27,858 nt of DNA, from NCBI GenBank assembly GCA_039198765.1, contig JBCCTF010000035.1, positions 1 to 27,858 on the forward strand. Reading direction: 5' to 3'. This stretch comes from Parvularcula sp039198765 (lineage in GTDB: Bacteria; Pseudomonadota; Alphaproteobacteria; Caulobacterales; Parvularculaceae). The notes under the pieces are model-generated. The model ran no database searches. It was not told the DNA's origin and was given only the letters and a program-made list of their open reading frames with translations. Positions 8,124 to 16,766 of this stretch are shown one piece after another. Position 1 is the stretch's first letter; each line of letters opens with the position of its first letter. The position numbers and the translations under genes were made by a program.

Positions 8124-8513
8124 ATGACCAATCTGAGCCTCGTCAATCCGTCGGAGGGCTTGGCCGGGATCCAGAGGCTCGACGCGCAGCGCACGGTGAT
8201 GCCGGAGAAGAGCGCGGCGAAGCTTGTAGGCAATCGGGTCGAACATCACGTCGAGACGATTTTCCGGGGCCGGTCGGTGGCCGATGCCGCGCGTGAGCTC
8301 ACCTTCGTCCAAGTGCCGGACCCGACACTCCTGCAACGCACCCATTTCAAGGCGAAGATCCGCGACCTCTCAGAGAACCTGAAGAGGCGTATGAACCGCG
8401 GTGCCAGGAACGGCGCAGAGGAATGCACAGAAGCGGCGGCGCGCGTGATGGCGAAGCTCGACGAGACCGGTGCGGCCTTTGACGAGGCGAACGACGCTCT
8501 GCAGCAGGCATGA
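8124..8513 (+). CDS. sctX: SctX (YscX-like) secreted export component
   Basis: This 129-residue protein sits in the yscX position, before a TPR protein and sctV. The pattern VEHHVETIFRGRSVADAARE followed by L-F-V-Q-V-P-D-P and a C-terminal helix (HFKAKIRDLSENLKRR) resembles YscX (PHLERLYPTAQ... then helix). In Yersinia, YscX with YscY binds SctV and is needed for export of early substrates; it is found only in Ysc-family systems. The ATG at 8124 follows a good ribosome-binding site (GGGGAG). The stop overlaps the next ATG by 4 nt (ATGA). The assignment is by position plus weak resemblance. Confidence 0.75.
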   Translation: MTNLSLVNPSEGLAGIQRLDAQRTVMPEKSAAKLVGNRVEHHVETIFRGRSVADAARELTFVQVPDPTLLQRTHFKAKIRDLSENLKRRMNRGARNGAEECTEAAARVMAKLDETGAAFDEANDALQQA

Positions 8514-8872
8514 CGACTGAACTCGTCCTCAACAGCGAATGGGAGGCCGAGGACAGCATCTTCCTCCAGGTCCTCGCCCATATCCTCGCCGGTCAGAACC
8601 GCGAGCAGGCAGCGTGTGACCTGCTCGAGTTCGCGCTCAGCGAAGATCCACGAAACGGAGACATCATGCGCGCGCTCTGCGGCGTCTATGGCCTGCTCGA
8701 GCGCCATGATGACGCGATCACGATGGGCGACAGAGCGCTCTCGGCCGGTCAGAGCGGCGACGACATCGCGCGCATCAAGCTCGTCCAGAGTACGGCGCAT
8801 CAGGCACGTGGGCGCACCACCGAGGCCGAGCTAATGATGCGTGATTACATCACGCAACGAGACCAAGCATGA
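8510..8872 (+). CDS. sctY: SctY (YscY-like) TPR chaperone for SctX
   Basis: This 120-residue all-helical protein has TPR-like spacing: FLQVLAHILAGQNREQAACD, LEFALSEDPRNGDIMRALCG, VYGLLERHDDAITMGDRALS. YscY is a TPR protein that binds YscX and the cytoplasmic part of SctV. The gene overlaps both neighbours by ATGA, so sctX, sctY and sctV are translated as a coupled set. Class II chaperones of the SycD type have the same fold, but the position immediately before sctV and the partner gene upstream favour YscY. Confidence 0.78.
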   Translation: MTTELVLNSEWEAEDSIFLQVLAHILAGQNREQAACDLLEFALSEDPRNGDIMRALCGVYGLLERHDDAITMGDRALSAGQSGDDIARIKLVQSTAHQARGRTTEAELMMRDYITQRDQA

Positions 8873-10965
8873 ACACCTCCCGCGCACAGTCGGTCATGGT
8901 CGCGCTCACTGCGCGCACCGACATCATGCTTGCGGTGCTGATGGTCGCGATCATTTTCATGCTCGTCGTCCCGCTGCCGACATGGCTCATCGACGCCCTC
9001 ATCGCGATGAACATCATGACGGGCATGATCCTGCTGATGGTGGCGATGTACATTCCCACCCCGCTGGCCTTTTCTGCCTTCCCGTCCGTCCTGCTGGTGA
9101 CGACTCTCTTCCGGCTGGCACTTGCGATCTCGACGACACGGCTGATCCTCCTGAACGCCGATGCGGGCGAGATCATTTTCGCCTTCGGCAACTTCGTCGT
9201 TCAGGGCAACTTCATCGTCGGCGCAGTGATCTTCCTGATCATCACCATCGTGCAGTTTCTCGTCATTACGAAAGGCGCCGAGCGTGTCGCGGAGGTCTCC
9301 GCGCGCTTCTCGCTCGACGCCATGCCCGGCAAGCAGATGTCGATTGACGGCGACATGCGCGCTGGAGTGATCGACCTTGAGGAAGCCCGCCGCCGCCGTG
9401 AGGCCGTCTCCAAAGAGAGCCAGCTCTTCGGCTCAATGGACGGCGCCATGAAGTTCGTGAAGGGCGACGCCATCGCCGGCCTTATCATAACCGTGGTGAA
9501 CATCGTCGGCGGCATCGCTATCGGCACAACCCAGCACGGCATGACGGCGGCCGAAGCGGTCGAGACCTACTCAATTCTCACCATCGGCGATGGGCTGGTG
9601 CAGCAGATCCCGGGCCTCCTGATCTCAATCACCGCGGGCGTCATCGTCACACGCGTCACGACCGAAGACAGCACCAATCTGGGCGCGGATATCTCGCGGC
9701 AGATCTTCGCGCAGCCCAAGGCGATCATGATCGCGGGCTCGATGATGTTCCTTTTCGGGATCGTCCCGGGCTTTCCCACCGCGGTCTTCTTCACACTCGG
9801 TGTCACGCTTCTTGCGATGGGGTTCCTTCTTGGCCGCATCTACGGCGGCGGAGCGATCGAGGACGCGGAGGGTGCCGTTCCGGCCATGGCCAAGGCAGGC
9901 CAGCCCGAGAGCGAGGCTTCAAAACGCAAGATGGGCGCTGAGGACGAATTCTCGCTCACCGTGCCCCTGATGATCGACGTCGATGCCCAGCTTGAGGAGC
10001 GGATCAGCGCCCAGGCGCTCAACACCGAGCTGATAAAGGTTCGACGCGCGCTCTACCTCGATCTTGGTGTGCCGTTCCCAGGGATCCACCTTCGGTTCAA
10101 CGACAACCTTACGGACGGCGCCTACCGCATCCTCATCCAGGAGACCCCGATCACCTCAGGCCGGATCATTCCGGGCCACGTCTTCGTGCGTGAGCAACCG
10201 AGCCAGCTCGACATTCTCAAGATCCCTCACCAGCAGGGCGAGGCGTTCCTGCCCGGGTATCCCACAATATGGGTCGACGAGACCTATGAGCAGAAGCTCG
10301 ACCGTGCCGGCGTTCCGTTTCTCGACCCCGCACAGATGCTGACTTTCCATCTCTCCTTCGTGTTGACCCGTTACGCCTCGGAGTTCATCGGCATCCAAGA
10401 GACCCGTTTCCTCCTGGGCCAGATGGAAGGGCGCTTCGGCGAACTCGTTAAGGAGGTCCAGCGCGTCCTGCCCATTCAGAAGATATCCGAGGTCCTGCAG
10501 CGCCTCGTCTCCGAGGAAATCTCGGTGCGCGATCTCAGGACCATCCTCGAGGCTTTGATCGAATGGGGACAGAAGGAGAAGGACGTTGTGATGCTTTGCG
10601 AGTACATCCGAGGAAGCCAGCGGCGCTTCATCTCCTACAAGTACTCTGCAGGGCACAACATTCTTCCCGCCTACATCATGACCCAGGAGGCAGAGGAGAC
10701 GATCCGATCGGGCATCCGGCAAACATCGGCGGGCAGCTACCTTGCGCTCGATCCGCGGGTGACGCGGGGCTTCGTCACGAACGTCAAGCAAGCCGTAGGT
10801 GATCTCTCCCAGAGTCGGCAGAAGCCGGTCCTAGTGGTCGCTATGGATATCCGTCGCTATGTCCGAAAGCTCATCGAGCAGGACATCTATGAGCTGCCGG
10901 TACTATCCTATCAGGATCTCACCCAGGAGATTACGGTCCAGCCGCTCGATCAGATCTCGATCTGA
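8869..10965 (+). CDS. sctV: SctV, major export gate protein
   Basis: This 698-residue protein is the FHIPEP-family export gate whose cytoplasmic domains form a nonameric ring. The N-terminal 330 or so residues carry several membrane helices, beginning DIMLAVLMVAIIFMLVVPLP. The family's conserved loop is seen in TKGAERVAEVSARFSLDAMP, GKQMSIDGDMRAGVIDLEEA and GSMDGAMKFVKGDAIAGLII. The C-terminal cytoplasmic domain (about 360-698) includes EISVRDLRTILEALIEWGQK. Length is typical (690-710 aa). The start overlaps sctY, and the stop lies 2 nt before the phosphatase gene, which places that regulator in the same transcript. Confidence 0.97.
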   Translation: MNTSRAQSVMVALTARTDIMLAVLMVAIIFMLVVPLPTWLIDALIAMNIMTGMILLMVAMYIPTPLAFSAFPSVLLVTTLFRLALAISTTRLILLNADAGEIIFAFGNFVVQGNFIVGAVIFLIITIVQFLVITKGAERVAEVSARFSLDAMPGKQMSIDGDMRAGVIDLEEARRRREAVSKESQLFGSMDGAMKFVKGDAIAGLIITVVNIVGGIAIGTTQHGMTAAEAVETYSILTIGDGLVQQIPGLLISITAGVIVTRVTTEDSTNLGADISRQIFAQPKAIMIAGSMMFLFGIVPGFPTAVFFTLGVTLLAMGFLLGRIYGGGAIEDAEGAVPAMAKAGQPESEASKRKMGAEDEFSLTVPLMIDVDAQLEERISAQALNTELIKVRRALYLDLGVPFPGIHLRFNDNLTDGAYRILIQETPITSGRIIPGHVFVREQPSQLDILKIPHQQGEAFLPGYPTIWVDETYEQKLDRAGVPFLDPAQMLTFHLSFVLTRYASEFIGIQETRFLLGQMEGRFGELVKEVQRVLPIQKISEVLQRLVSEEISVRDLRTILEALIEWGQKEKDVVMLCEYIRGSQRRFISYKYSAGHNILPAYIMTQEAEETIRSGIRQTSAGSYLALDPRVTRGFVTNVKQAVGDLSQSRQKPVLVVAMDIRRYVRKLIEQDIYELPVLSYQDLTQEITVQPLDQISI

Positions 10966-10967
10966 CG

Positions 10968-13193
10968 ATGCGCTGTGTGTCCGCCATCGGTTGGACCACC
11001 CTCTTCGGCCTCCTTGCGACCGCTGAGGCGGCAGACCATGGGCACTTGCGCACCGTCGTGGTTCTCGACAGCCATGGCTCTGGCAACCCAGCGAGCACGA
11101 TGATCATTGCAGGGTTGCGCGAGGAGCTTTCCGGTCTGACCGGAGTTTCGATCGCAATCGAGCATCTCGATCTGCGCGAGCATGACGACGACGATCACGC
11201 GGATCTGCTTTCGGCTACGGTGCTGCACCGATATGCCCCGGAAGACGTGAGCGTGGTTGTCACGCTCGGGGATCCGGCACTGCGCTTTGCGCTCCAGTCC
11301 CGCGGGGAGATATTCGACAACGCGCCCGTGATCGCCGCCGAGACAGTGCTTGAGCGCGAGGATTTTGAGGCGCTGCCCAACGTTACCGGCGTCCTTGGCG
11401 AGCACCAGATCGGTCGCACGCTCTCCCTCATTATCGAGCAACGCCCCGACACCGGGACGCTTCATATCATCGACGATAACGACGATGAAGCGAGCGGCGT
11501 GCGGCGCGACCTCGACAGGGCACTCATCGACCTCGACTGGTCGCCCCAGATCCAGCGCTATAGCGGGGAAACACTCGCTGCAATGACCCCGAAGCTCGCG
11601 GCGCTGGGCTCGGAGGACTCGGTCCTGATCCTCACCTATGCGGACAAAGACCGACACACTGACGAGATCGGCAGTACCATCGCCATATCCGAGGCCGCGG
11701 CTGTGCCTGTCTATGGTCTCTTCGAGAGGTTGATCGGTTTTGGCGTCGTTGGCGGCTACCTGAAGGACAATCGATCACTGGGCGTCATCCTCGGCGGCAT
11801 GGTCATCGACGTTCTTGCCGGACGCGACGTGAACTCGATCCCGGTGCACCTCGCAGCACCCCATCGCTACATCTTCGACTTCCGCCAACTTGCGCGCTTC
11901 AAGATCTCAGAAGACGGATTGCCGCCCGAGGCTATGGTGATCGACGAGCCCGACACCTTCTACTACCGCTATCGGCGCTATGTCTGGATCGCCGTCGGCG
12001 TGGTTGTCGCGCTCATCGTCTATATCGCGACGTTGCTCCTCAGCATTCGCCGCCGAGCACGCGTACAGTCTGGCCTCGAACGGCTTCTGGATCTCGATGG
12101 CAAGCCGCACGGCGAGATGGCCGGCGACGACGTGGTCAGCAGGATCGTCGCCCGGCTGCAGAAGATCGCCCCGTTCTTGCAGCCCCAGGCGGCGCTCTGG
12201 CTCGCCAGTGCGGAGGACGGCGCGGCCCTCAAGCTCATCGATGGCGATCCCGGTCGCCTCTCGCCCCTGATTGAACGCGCCGCCTCGCTGAGGAGCACGC
12301 AGCAGGCGGGGCGGGATATCGTCGTCGTGCTGCCAGACAACCGGCTTCCCGTGACGCTTGCTGCCTTCACGGGGCGTCGCGCGCCCGACGTGATCGATCG
12401 CCGGCTCGTGGATCTGGCGGCGAGAGATATCGCCCAGGAGTTTGCGCGCGCGGAGGCTGTCCGGCTCTCGGCCGCAGTCGAGACGGCTGCCGCTATTCAG
12501 GACGCTATGCTGCCGCGCGATTTCGGGGTACTCGGAGCCGACTACGGCGTCGATCTCCATGCGCTGCTCCGGCCAGCGACAGAAGTCGGTGGCGATCTCT
12601 ACGACGCTTTCGCGCTTGACGAGGACCGCCTTTGTGTCCTCGTGGGCGATGTCTCGGGAAAAGGGGTACCCGCAGCTCTGTTGATGGCCATCACAAAGAC
12701 CATCGTTCGCGCCGCCGCCGAGACGATACACTCACCGGGCGCCATCCTGGCCAAGGCGAATGACGCAATCGAGCGGGACAACGCGCAGGCCATGTTCGTC
12801 ACGCTCTTTCTAGCAATCTACAACCGTCGCACGGGCGATCTCGCCTATGCGAATGCCGGCCACACGCCGCCTCTACTTCGACCTGTCGGTGAAGCGTGGC
12901 AGGTAATGTCGGTCGATACCAACATCGCCCTTGGCGTCATCCCTGGTCTTGACTTTGCGGAGGCGAAAATGCCCTTCCCACGGGCTGCCGCGATCCTGCT
13001 CTACACCGACGGCATAACCGAGGCGATGACGGCGCAGGGCGAACTCTACGGTGACCCGCGCCTGCTCAGCGCGGCTGGCGATGGCTCGGCTGAAATGATC
13101 AACACCTCCATCCTAGCGGCGGTCGATCGGTTCACGGCGGGAGCTCCGCAGTCGGACGACATCACGCTGCTCACCCTCGCGCGCGAGGCTTAG
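10968..13193 (+). CDS. Membrane-bound SpoIIE/PP2C-type phosphatase with periplasmic sensor domain
   Basis: This 741-residue protein has a signal peptide (residues 1-21, ending ATAEA), a periplasmic domain (about 22-337) resembling ABC substrate-binding-like sensor domains (VVVTLGDPALRF, GVLGEHQIGRTL, GGMVIDVLAGRDVNSIPV), a membrane helix (about 338-360), an undefined cytoplasmic linker (about 375-500, possibly GAF-like), and a SpoIIE PP2C domain (about 508-738). PP2C metal-site motifs are intact: TEVGGDLYDAF, GDVSGKGVPAALLM, LLYTDGITEA and QSDDITLL. Such phosphatases dephosphorylate STAS antagonists. It is the likely partner of the STAS protein at 6131 and plays the BtrU role. It starts 2 nt after sctV without a strong ribosome-binding site, suggesting translational coupling. 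Confidence 0.92.
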   Translation: MRCVSAIGWTTLFGLLATAEAADHGHLRTVVVLDSHGSGNPASTMIIAGLREELSGLTGVSIAIEHLDLREHDDDDHADLLSATVLHRYAPEDVSVVVTLGDPALRFALQSRGEIFDNAPVIAAETVLEREDFEALPNVTGVLGEHQIGRTLSLIIEQRPDTGTLHIIDDNDDEASGVRRDLDRALIDLDWSPQIQRYSGETLAAMTPKLAALGSEDSVLILTYADKDRHTDEIGSTIAISEAAAVPVYGLFERLIGFGVVGGYLKDNRSLGVILGGMVIDVLAGRDVNSIPVHLAAPHRYIFDFRQLARFKISEDGLPPEAMVIDEPDTFYYRYRRYVWIAVGVVVALIVYIATLLLSIRRRARVQSGLERLLDLDGKPHGEMAGDDVVSRIVARLQKIAPFLQPQAALWLASAEDGAALKLIDGDPGRLSPLIERAASLRSTQQAGRDIVVVLPDNRLPVTLAAFTGRRAPDVIDRRLVDLAARDIAQEFARAEAVRLSAAVETAAAIQDAMLPRDFGVLGADYGVDLHALLRPATEVGGDLYDAFALDEDRLCVLVGDVSGKGVPAALLMAITKTIVRAAAETIHSPGAILAKANDAIERDNAQAMFVTLFLAIYNRRTGDLAYANAGHTPPLLRPVGEAWQVMSVDTNIALGVIPGLDFAEAKMPFPRAAAILLYTDGITEAMTAQGELYGDPRLLSAAGDGSAEMINTSILAAVDRFTAGAPQSDDITLLTLAREA

Positions 13194-13194
13194 C

Positions 13195-13217
13195 GGGGCC
13201 GCGCGCTGCAGGGCCCC
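13195..13217. terminator. GC-rich inverted repeat between convergent operons
   Basis: GGGGCC (13195-13200) and GGCCCC (13212-13217) form a perfect 6-bp stem with an 11-nt loop in the 30 bp between two convergent genes. There is no T-tract on either side, so intrinsic termination would be weak. Its placement is the main argument. Confidence 0.35.
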
Positions 13218-13223
13218 ATCCGA

Positions 13224-15323
13224 TCAGATCAGATCTTTGTCGCCCGTCGCTTTGGCCTGGTAGTTGATCGTCGTATTGCTGATCGTAACCGGGTTGTACG
13301 ACGGATCATCCGGGTTCTCCGGGATGTTGCAGTTGATCACGCCCTTGATCGTCACCTCGCAGAACGACTGGCTTGAATCGAGCGGTTTCGCCGCCCCGCC
13401 ATCCACGGAAAGATCCGTCATCGCGTTGGGCCGGATCTTCTGGGTCGCCGTGAATTCGTAGAAACCCGGCGTCAGCGCCGTAAGCGATGTCTCGACATTG
13501 TAGCTCAGCTCGCTCTTGAGATCCGCCTGCTTGTGGAAATCTGCTTTCAGCGGGCCGCTGTCGGGGTCCTTCCAGACCTCCATGTTGCGGGTATTGAAGA
13601 GGTCTTGGTTGATCGCGGCCGACATCACGCTGACATGCTCAGCGGGAATACCTGCACTGTCACAGAGGTCGCTGAACTTGCCAGCCGTATTGCTCGTTTC
13701 GTTGATGCTGCTAAAGCCGTTGCCAGCGCCATTAATGTTGTAGGTCGCCCGGTTCATTTCCTTCTCTGCCTGGTTGTAGGTCGGCGGTGGACCGTCATTG
13801 CCGACCTCGGTGAGCTTCAGATCAGAGACGACCTTTCGGACCTTGTCGTTCATCGCATTCTGGAAGTGCTGGTTCTGCGCAGCGTCATAGTTCACTGGCG
13901 GCCGCTTCTTGCCATCGAGCTTCGCCGCCTTCGGGTCCTTCGGCTTTGCGAACCCGACCTTGTCGAGCTCGTTCAGCGCCTGCTTGCTAAAGACGGTGCC
14001 GCCTCCAGCCTTCTTGGGCATTGCGCGCGTGGTGCTGCCTGGGCCAAGACCTGTCTTGCCAAGCTGCTCCAGAATTTGGTCGACCTTCTGGATCTCCGCT
14101 TGCATGTTCTTCACTTCCTTCGTGTTCATTTGCCATTTATGCGCAGCATCCATCATGCTGTCGCTCTTGTTCATCAGACGCGTGAACGGCTCGGTCCGCA
14201 CCACGTTCTCGATTGAATGATCGACTTTCTCGTAGAGCGCCTTCAGATTTCTGGCGTCCTGCTCCGACATATTGGGAGAAGCCTCGAAGTTCTTTACGCT
14301 CTTTCTGAGCTTGGATTCGACGTTGATCTCTGTCTTCGAATCTTTATCGAAGAACAGCTCCTGCAGTTGGTCGTGCAGTTCCGACATGCGCTCGCGATCA
14401 TCGGCGTTCGCCGGATCAAGCATCTGCATCTCCGCGGAGGAGTTCAGATAAGCCATGTTCTCGATGCAGAGATCCTTGTCGCACTGCCCGTCGAGCGCCT
14501 TCATGAACTGGCTAACCTTATGGCTCTGTCGCGCCGTGAGCGTGCCGTTCTTGTCGCTGCCGACTTCCTTCATCAGCGTGTCCGCATGGTCGGAGCCGAT
14601 CTTGCGGCTAACGCTGTCATAGGTCTCTTTGGCGGGCCGCGCTCCCTTGGTGATCAGTCGAGCGTCGGCCTTCATCCCCTTGGTGACGCTCCTGGCGAAC
14701 GACTTCACCTCTTGCTCGAACTTTCCGAGTTGGGAGAAAGACATCGTGTCGAGCTTCGCGGCATGCTCCTGCAGCTTGGCCCACTTCTTGGCGTCCCCGC
14801 CCGGGTTCGCCTTGTCCGTCACGAACCGGTTTGCGTACTCGGTCAGGCTGTTGCGCAGTGCCCTATGGTTATTGTTCGGGTCGAACAAGATCGACCGGTT
14901 CGCCCGGAAATTCGGCAGCTTGATCTGACTCGTGAGGAACGCGTTCCGCTTGTTTTCGACGCTGGCGTCAAGGCCGAGCTTGTCGGCGGTCCGCGCCATG
15001 TGCTTGAGACCTTCGAGCTGCTTGCCGGTTACCTTGTCCCCGATCCTCAGCTTCTTGAAAGCCGCATCGGCAGCAGCGTTACCGTAGCTCTTGGCGAAGC
15101 TCTGTCGCAGTAACGTGGTCGCGTCCTGGTGGCGCGTCTTCTGCCGGGTGATCTTCGCGAAGAGATCGTTGATCGCGCCGGCAAATCGCGACTTTTTCGA
15201 TGCGTTCGCATAGATCTCCCGCCCGTTGAGACGAAGACCGCGATCACCGTCGACCTTTCCAATGTTCTGCGTGACTGTATTGAAGGTTGGCGTCGCAGTT
15301 ATCGGTCCGGTGTTCGAAGGCAT
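13224..15323 (-). CDS. Probable T3SS effector, 699 aa, paralogue of the upstream gene with an extra C-terminal domain
   Basis: I do not recognise a named family. The protein is hydrophilic, Lys- and Asn-rich, with no signal peptide or membrane segment, and a polar Ser/Thr/Asn-rich N-terminus as expected of a T3SS substrate. Residues 1 to about 400 align colinearly with the 424-aa neighbour encoded just upstream: RGLRLNGREIYAN vs RTLRFNAGKSIYAH, ADAAFKKLRIGDKVTGKQL vs ADAAFKKLGIKNQITAGQM, and ML/SLDP-A/SD followed by DR. Residues about 480-699 are absent from the paralogue and look beta-rich (SFCEVTIKGVINCNIPENP). It is last in the translocator operon. Effector status is inferred from context and composition; a catalytic activity is not apparent. 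Confidence 0.72.
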   Translation of the reverse strand: MPSNTGPITATPTFNTVTQNIGKVDGDRGLRLNGREIYANASKKSRFAGAINDLFAKITRQKTRHQDATTLLRQSFAKSYGNAAADAAFKKLRIGDKVTGKQLEGLKHMARTADKLGLDASVENKRNAFLTSQIKLPNFRANRSILFDPNNNHRALRNSLTEYANRFVTDKANPGGDAKKWAKLQEHAAKLDTMSFSQLGKFEQEVKSFARSVTKGMKADARLITKGARPAKETYDSVSRKIGSDHADTLMKEVGSDKNGTLTARQSHKVSQFMKALDGQCDKDLCIENMAYLNSSAEMQMLDPANADDRERMSELHDQLQELFFDKDSKTEINVESKLRKSVKNFEASPNMSEQDARNLKALYEKVDHSIENVVRTEPFTRLMNKSDSMMDAAHKWQMNTKEVKNMQAEIQKVDQILEQLGKTGLGPGSTTRAMPKKAGGGTVFSKQALNELDKVGFAKPKDPKAAKLDGKKRPPVNYDAAQNQHFQNAMNDKVRKVVSDLKLTEVGNDGPPPTYNQAEKEMNRATYNINGAGNGFSSINETSNTAGKFSDLCDSAGIPAEHVSVMSAAINQDLFNTRNMEVWKDPDSGPLKADFHKQADLKSELSYNVETSLTALTPGFYEFTATQKIRPNAMTDLSVDGGAAKPLDSSQSFCEVTIKGVINCNIPENPDDPSYNPVTISNTTINYQAKATGDKDLI

Positions 15324-15401
15324 GGCGGAACTCTTTCTCTTGTGGCCGCGTGCTCGATCGGATGAGCATTATCTGGGCTGCCGGGCGGGTCTACGCATAG
15401 A

Positions 15402-16676
15402 TCAGGTCGGCTTGATCGCTTCGTGCAACTTACCGATGTTGCTCAGGACCTGATACAGATCGGGGCTTTTGTTCTTTAGAGCGGTGAGCGCCTGCTGATC
15501 AGCAACGCCGTTCCAGTGCCTAATCGCATGGCCCAGGCTCTTCTGCCCTTGCGTGAAGCCATCGTTGATGCTGCCCATCAGCTGATGCGCCCGCAGATCC
15601 GCAGTATGGTACTCGTTCTTTAACTGCGTCGCATCATCTTCGCTCAGTGTGTTCTTTCCAGCAAAGCGTCCCATGGCTTGGAAGTTGGCGTCTTTGATGT
15701 TGATCTGGTTCTCAAGCCCGGGTCGCATCAACTTGTCCCAATTCTGCTTATGCATCTTGAGCATCGCCAGGCGGTCCTTCGGATCGCTCGGGTCAAGCGA
15801 CTTCATCTTGTCGGACTCTTTCAAAAACTTGGGATTCTCGCTGACGAACTGTCCTTTGTGGAAGGCGGCAATGCCACGCTCGAACTGCTTCAGCGCGTGC
15901 AGCTGCCGCGGGCTGACGGCCTTCGAGTTCGGATCGATCCCGGCTTCCTTGAAGACCTGTCGGGTGAGGTCGGGGCCGTAGATATGCTCGAAGCGGTCCT
16001 GCACGCGTGCCGTCGGCGTGCTGAAGCTTAGCGCCATGGAAGATGCGTCGAGCTGCGTGGCTCGTGCGTCGACGGCCACTTTCTCGAGCCGCGCCTGGAA
16101 GTCGTTCAGCTCGATCGCTGACATCTGACCGATGCGCGAGGCGTCCTGACGAAGCGTGTTCCAATCCTCATTGCTGCCGCCCAGCTTGGGCCCGTTGAGG
16201 AACTGGGTTGCGATCTTGCTGAGATCGCTCTGCCATTCGCCGACTTTGCTGAAGCTTCGGGTGACCCCAGGCGGCAGATCGCCGACCGCATGTGCGAAAT
16301 CGGACGAGGCCTTCAACGTCGGCAGCTTCACTCCGTTGTCCTTGGCCTTGTGCGCGAGCTTGTTCAGGTCGCGCATCTGGCCGGCCGTAATCTGGTTCTT
16401 GATGCCGAGCTTCTTGAACGCCGCATCCGCAAAGTCCTGACCGACCTTGTCGGCGAAGCTCTGCTTCGTGACCGTAACAGCGTTCTTCACGTTGCTCGCA
16501 TAGGAGTTTCGGCGGAGTACGAAGTCGAGCGCGCGCGAGACGAACCCTTTGTGCGCGTAGATCGACTTTCCTGCGTTGAAGCGCAGCGTACGGCTGTCAT
16601 CGAGCCCCTTGGTGCCCTGACGAAGAACGTTGAAGTCCGTCGTCGTCGTCGGTCTGGATCCGATCTCGTTAGCCAC
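15402..16676 (-). CDS. Probable T3SS effector, 424 aa, paralogue of the following gene
   Basis: This 424-residue hydrophilic, helix-rich protein has no signal peptide or membrane segment. The start is a GTG at 16676 with GGAGGA about 7 nt upstream. It shares its whole length with the first 400 residues of the 699-aa protein encoded downstream. A module of about 40 residues occurs twice, at about 73-112 (SFADKVGQDFADAAFKKLGI...) and about 229-269 (DRFEHIYGPDLTRQVFKEAG...). It follows a CesT-type chaperone gene by 90 nt, the usual arrangement for an effector and its chaperone. It may be an effector lacking, or relying on a paralogue for, an active domain. Molecular function is unknown. Confidence 0.72.
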   Translation of the reverse strand: MANEIGSRPTTTTDFNVLRQGTKGLDDSRTLRFNAGKSIYAHKGFVSRALDFVLRRNSYASNVKNAVTVTKQSFADKVGQDFADAAFKKLGIKNQITAGQMRDLNKLAHKAKDNGVKLPTLKASSDFAHAVGDLPPGVTRSFSKVGEWQSDLSKIATQFLNGPKLGGSNEDWNTLRQDASRIGQMSAIELNDFQARLEKVAVDARATQLDASSMALSFSTPTARVQDRFEHIYGPDLTRQVFKEAGIDPNSKAVSPRQLHALKQFERGIAAFHKGQFVSENPKFLKESDKMKSLDPSDPKDRLAMLKMHKQNWDKLMRPGLENQINIKDANFQAMGRFAGKNTLSEDDATQLKNEYHTADLRAHQLMGSINDGFTQGQKSLGHAIRHWNGVADQQALTALKNKSPDLYQVLSNIGKLHEAIKPT

Positions 16677-16766
16677 GGCTGGTTCCTCCGAAAAACTCTG
16701 ATCTTTCCGAGAGATGGGTAGGGGCGGCGCACACTACCTGACGGAAATCGGACGCTGCCTTGCAGG

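Noticed and set aside
14217..15113. Plus-strand open frame (298 codons) opposite the 699-aa probable effector
   Set aside because: The minus-strand protein has a paralogue with conserved sequence in the same region, so the coding strand is settled; this frame is its shadow.
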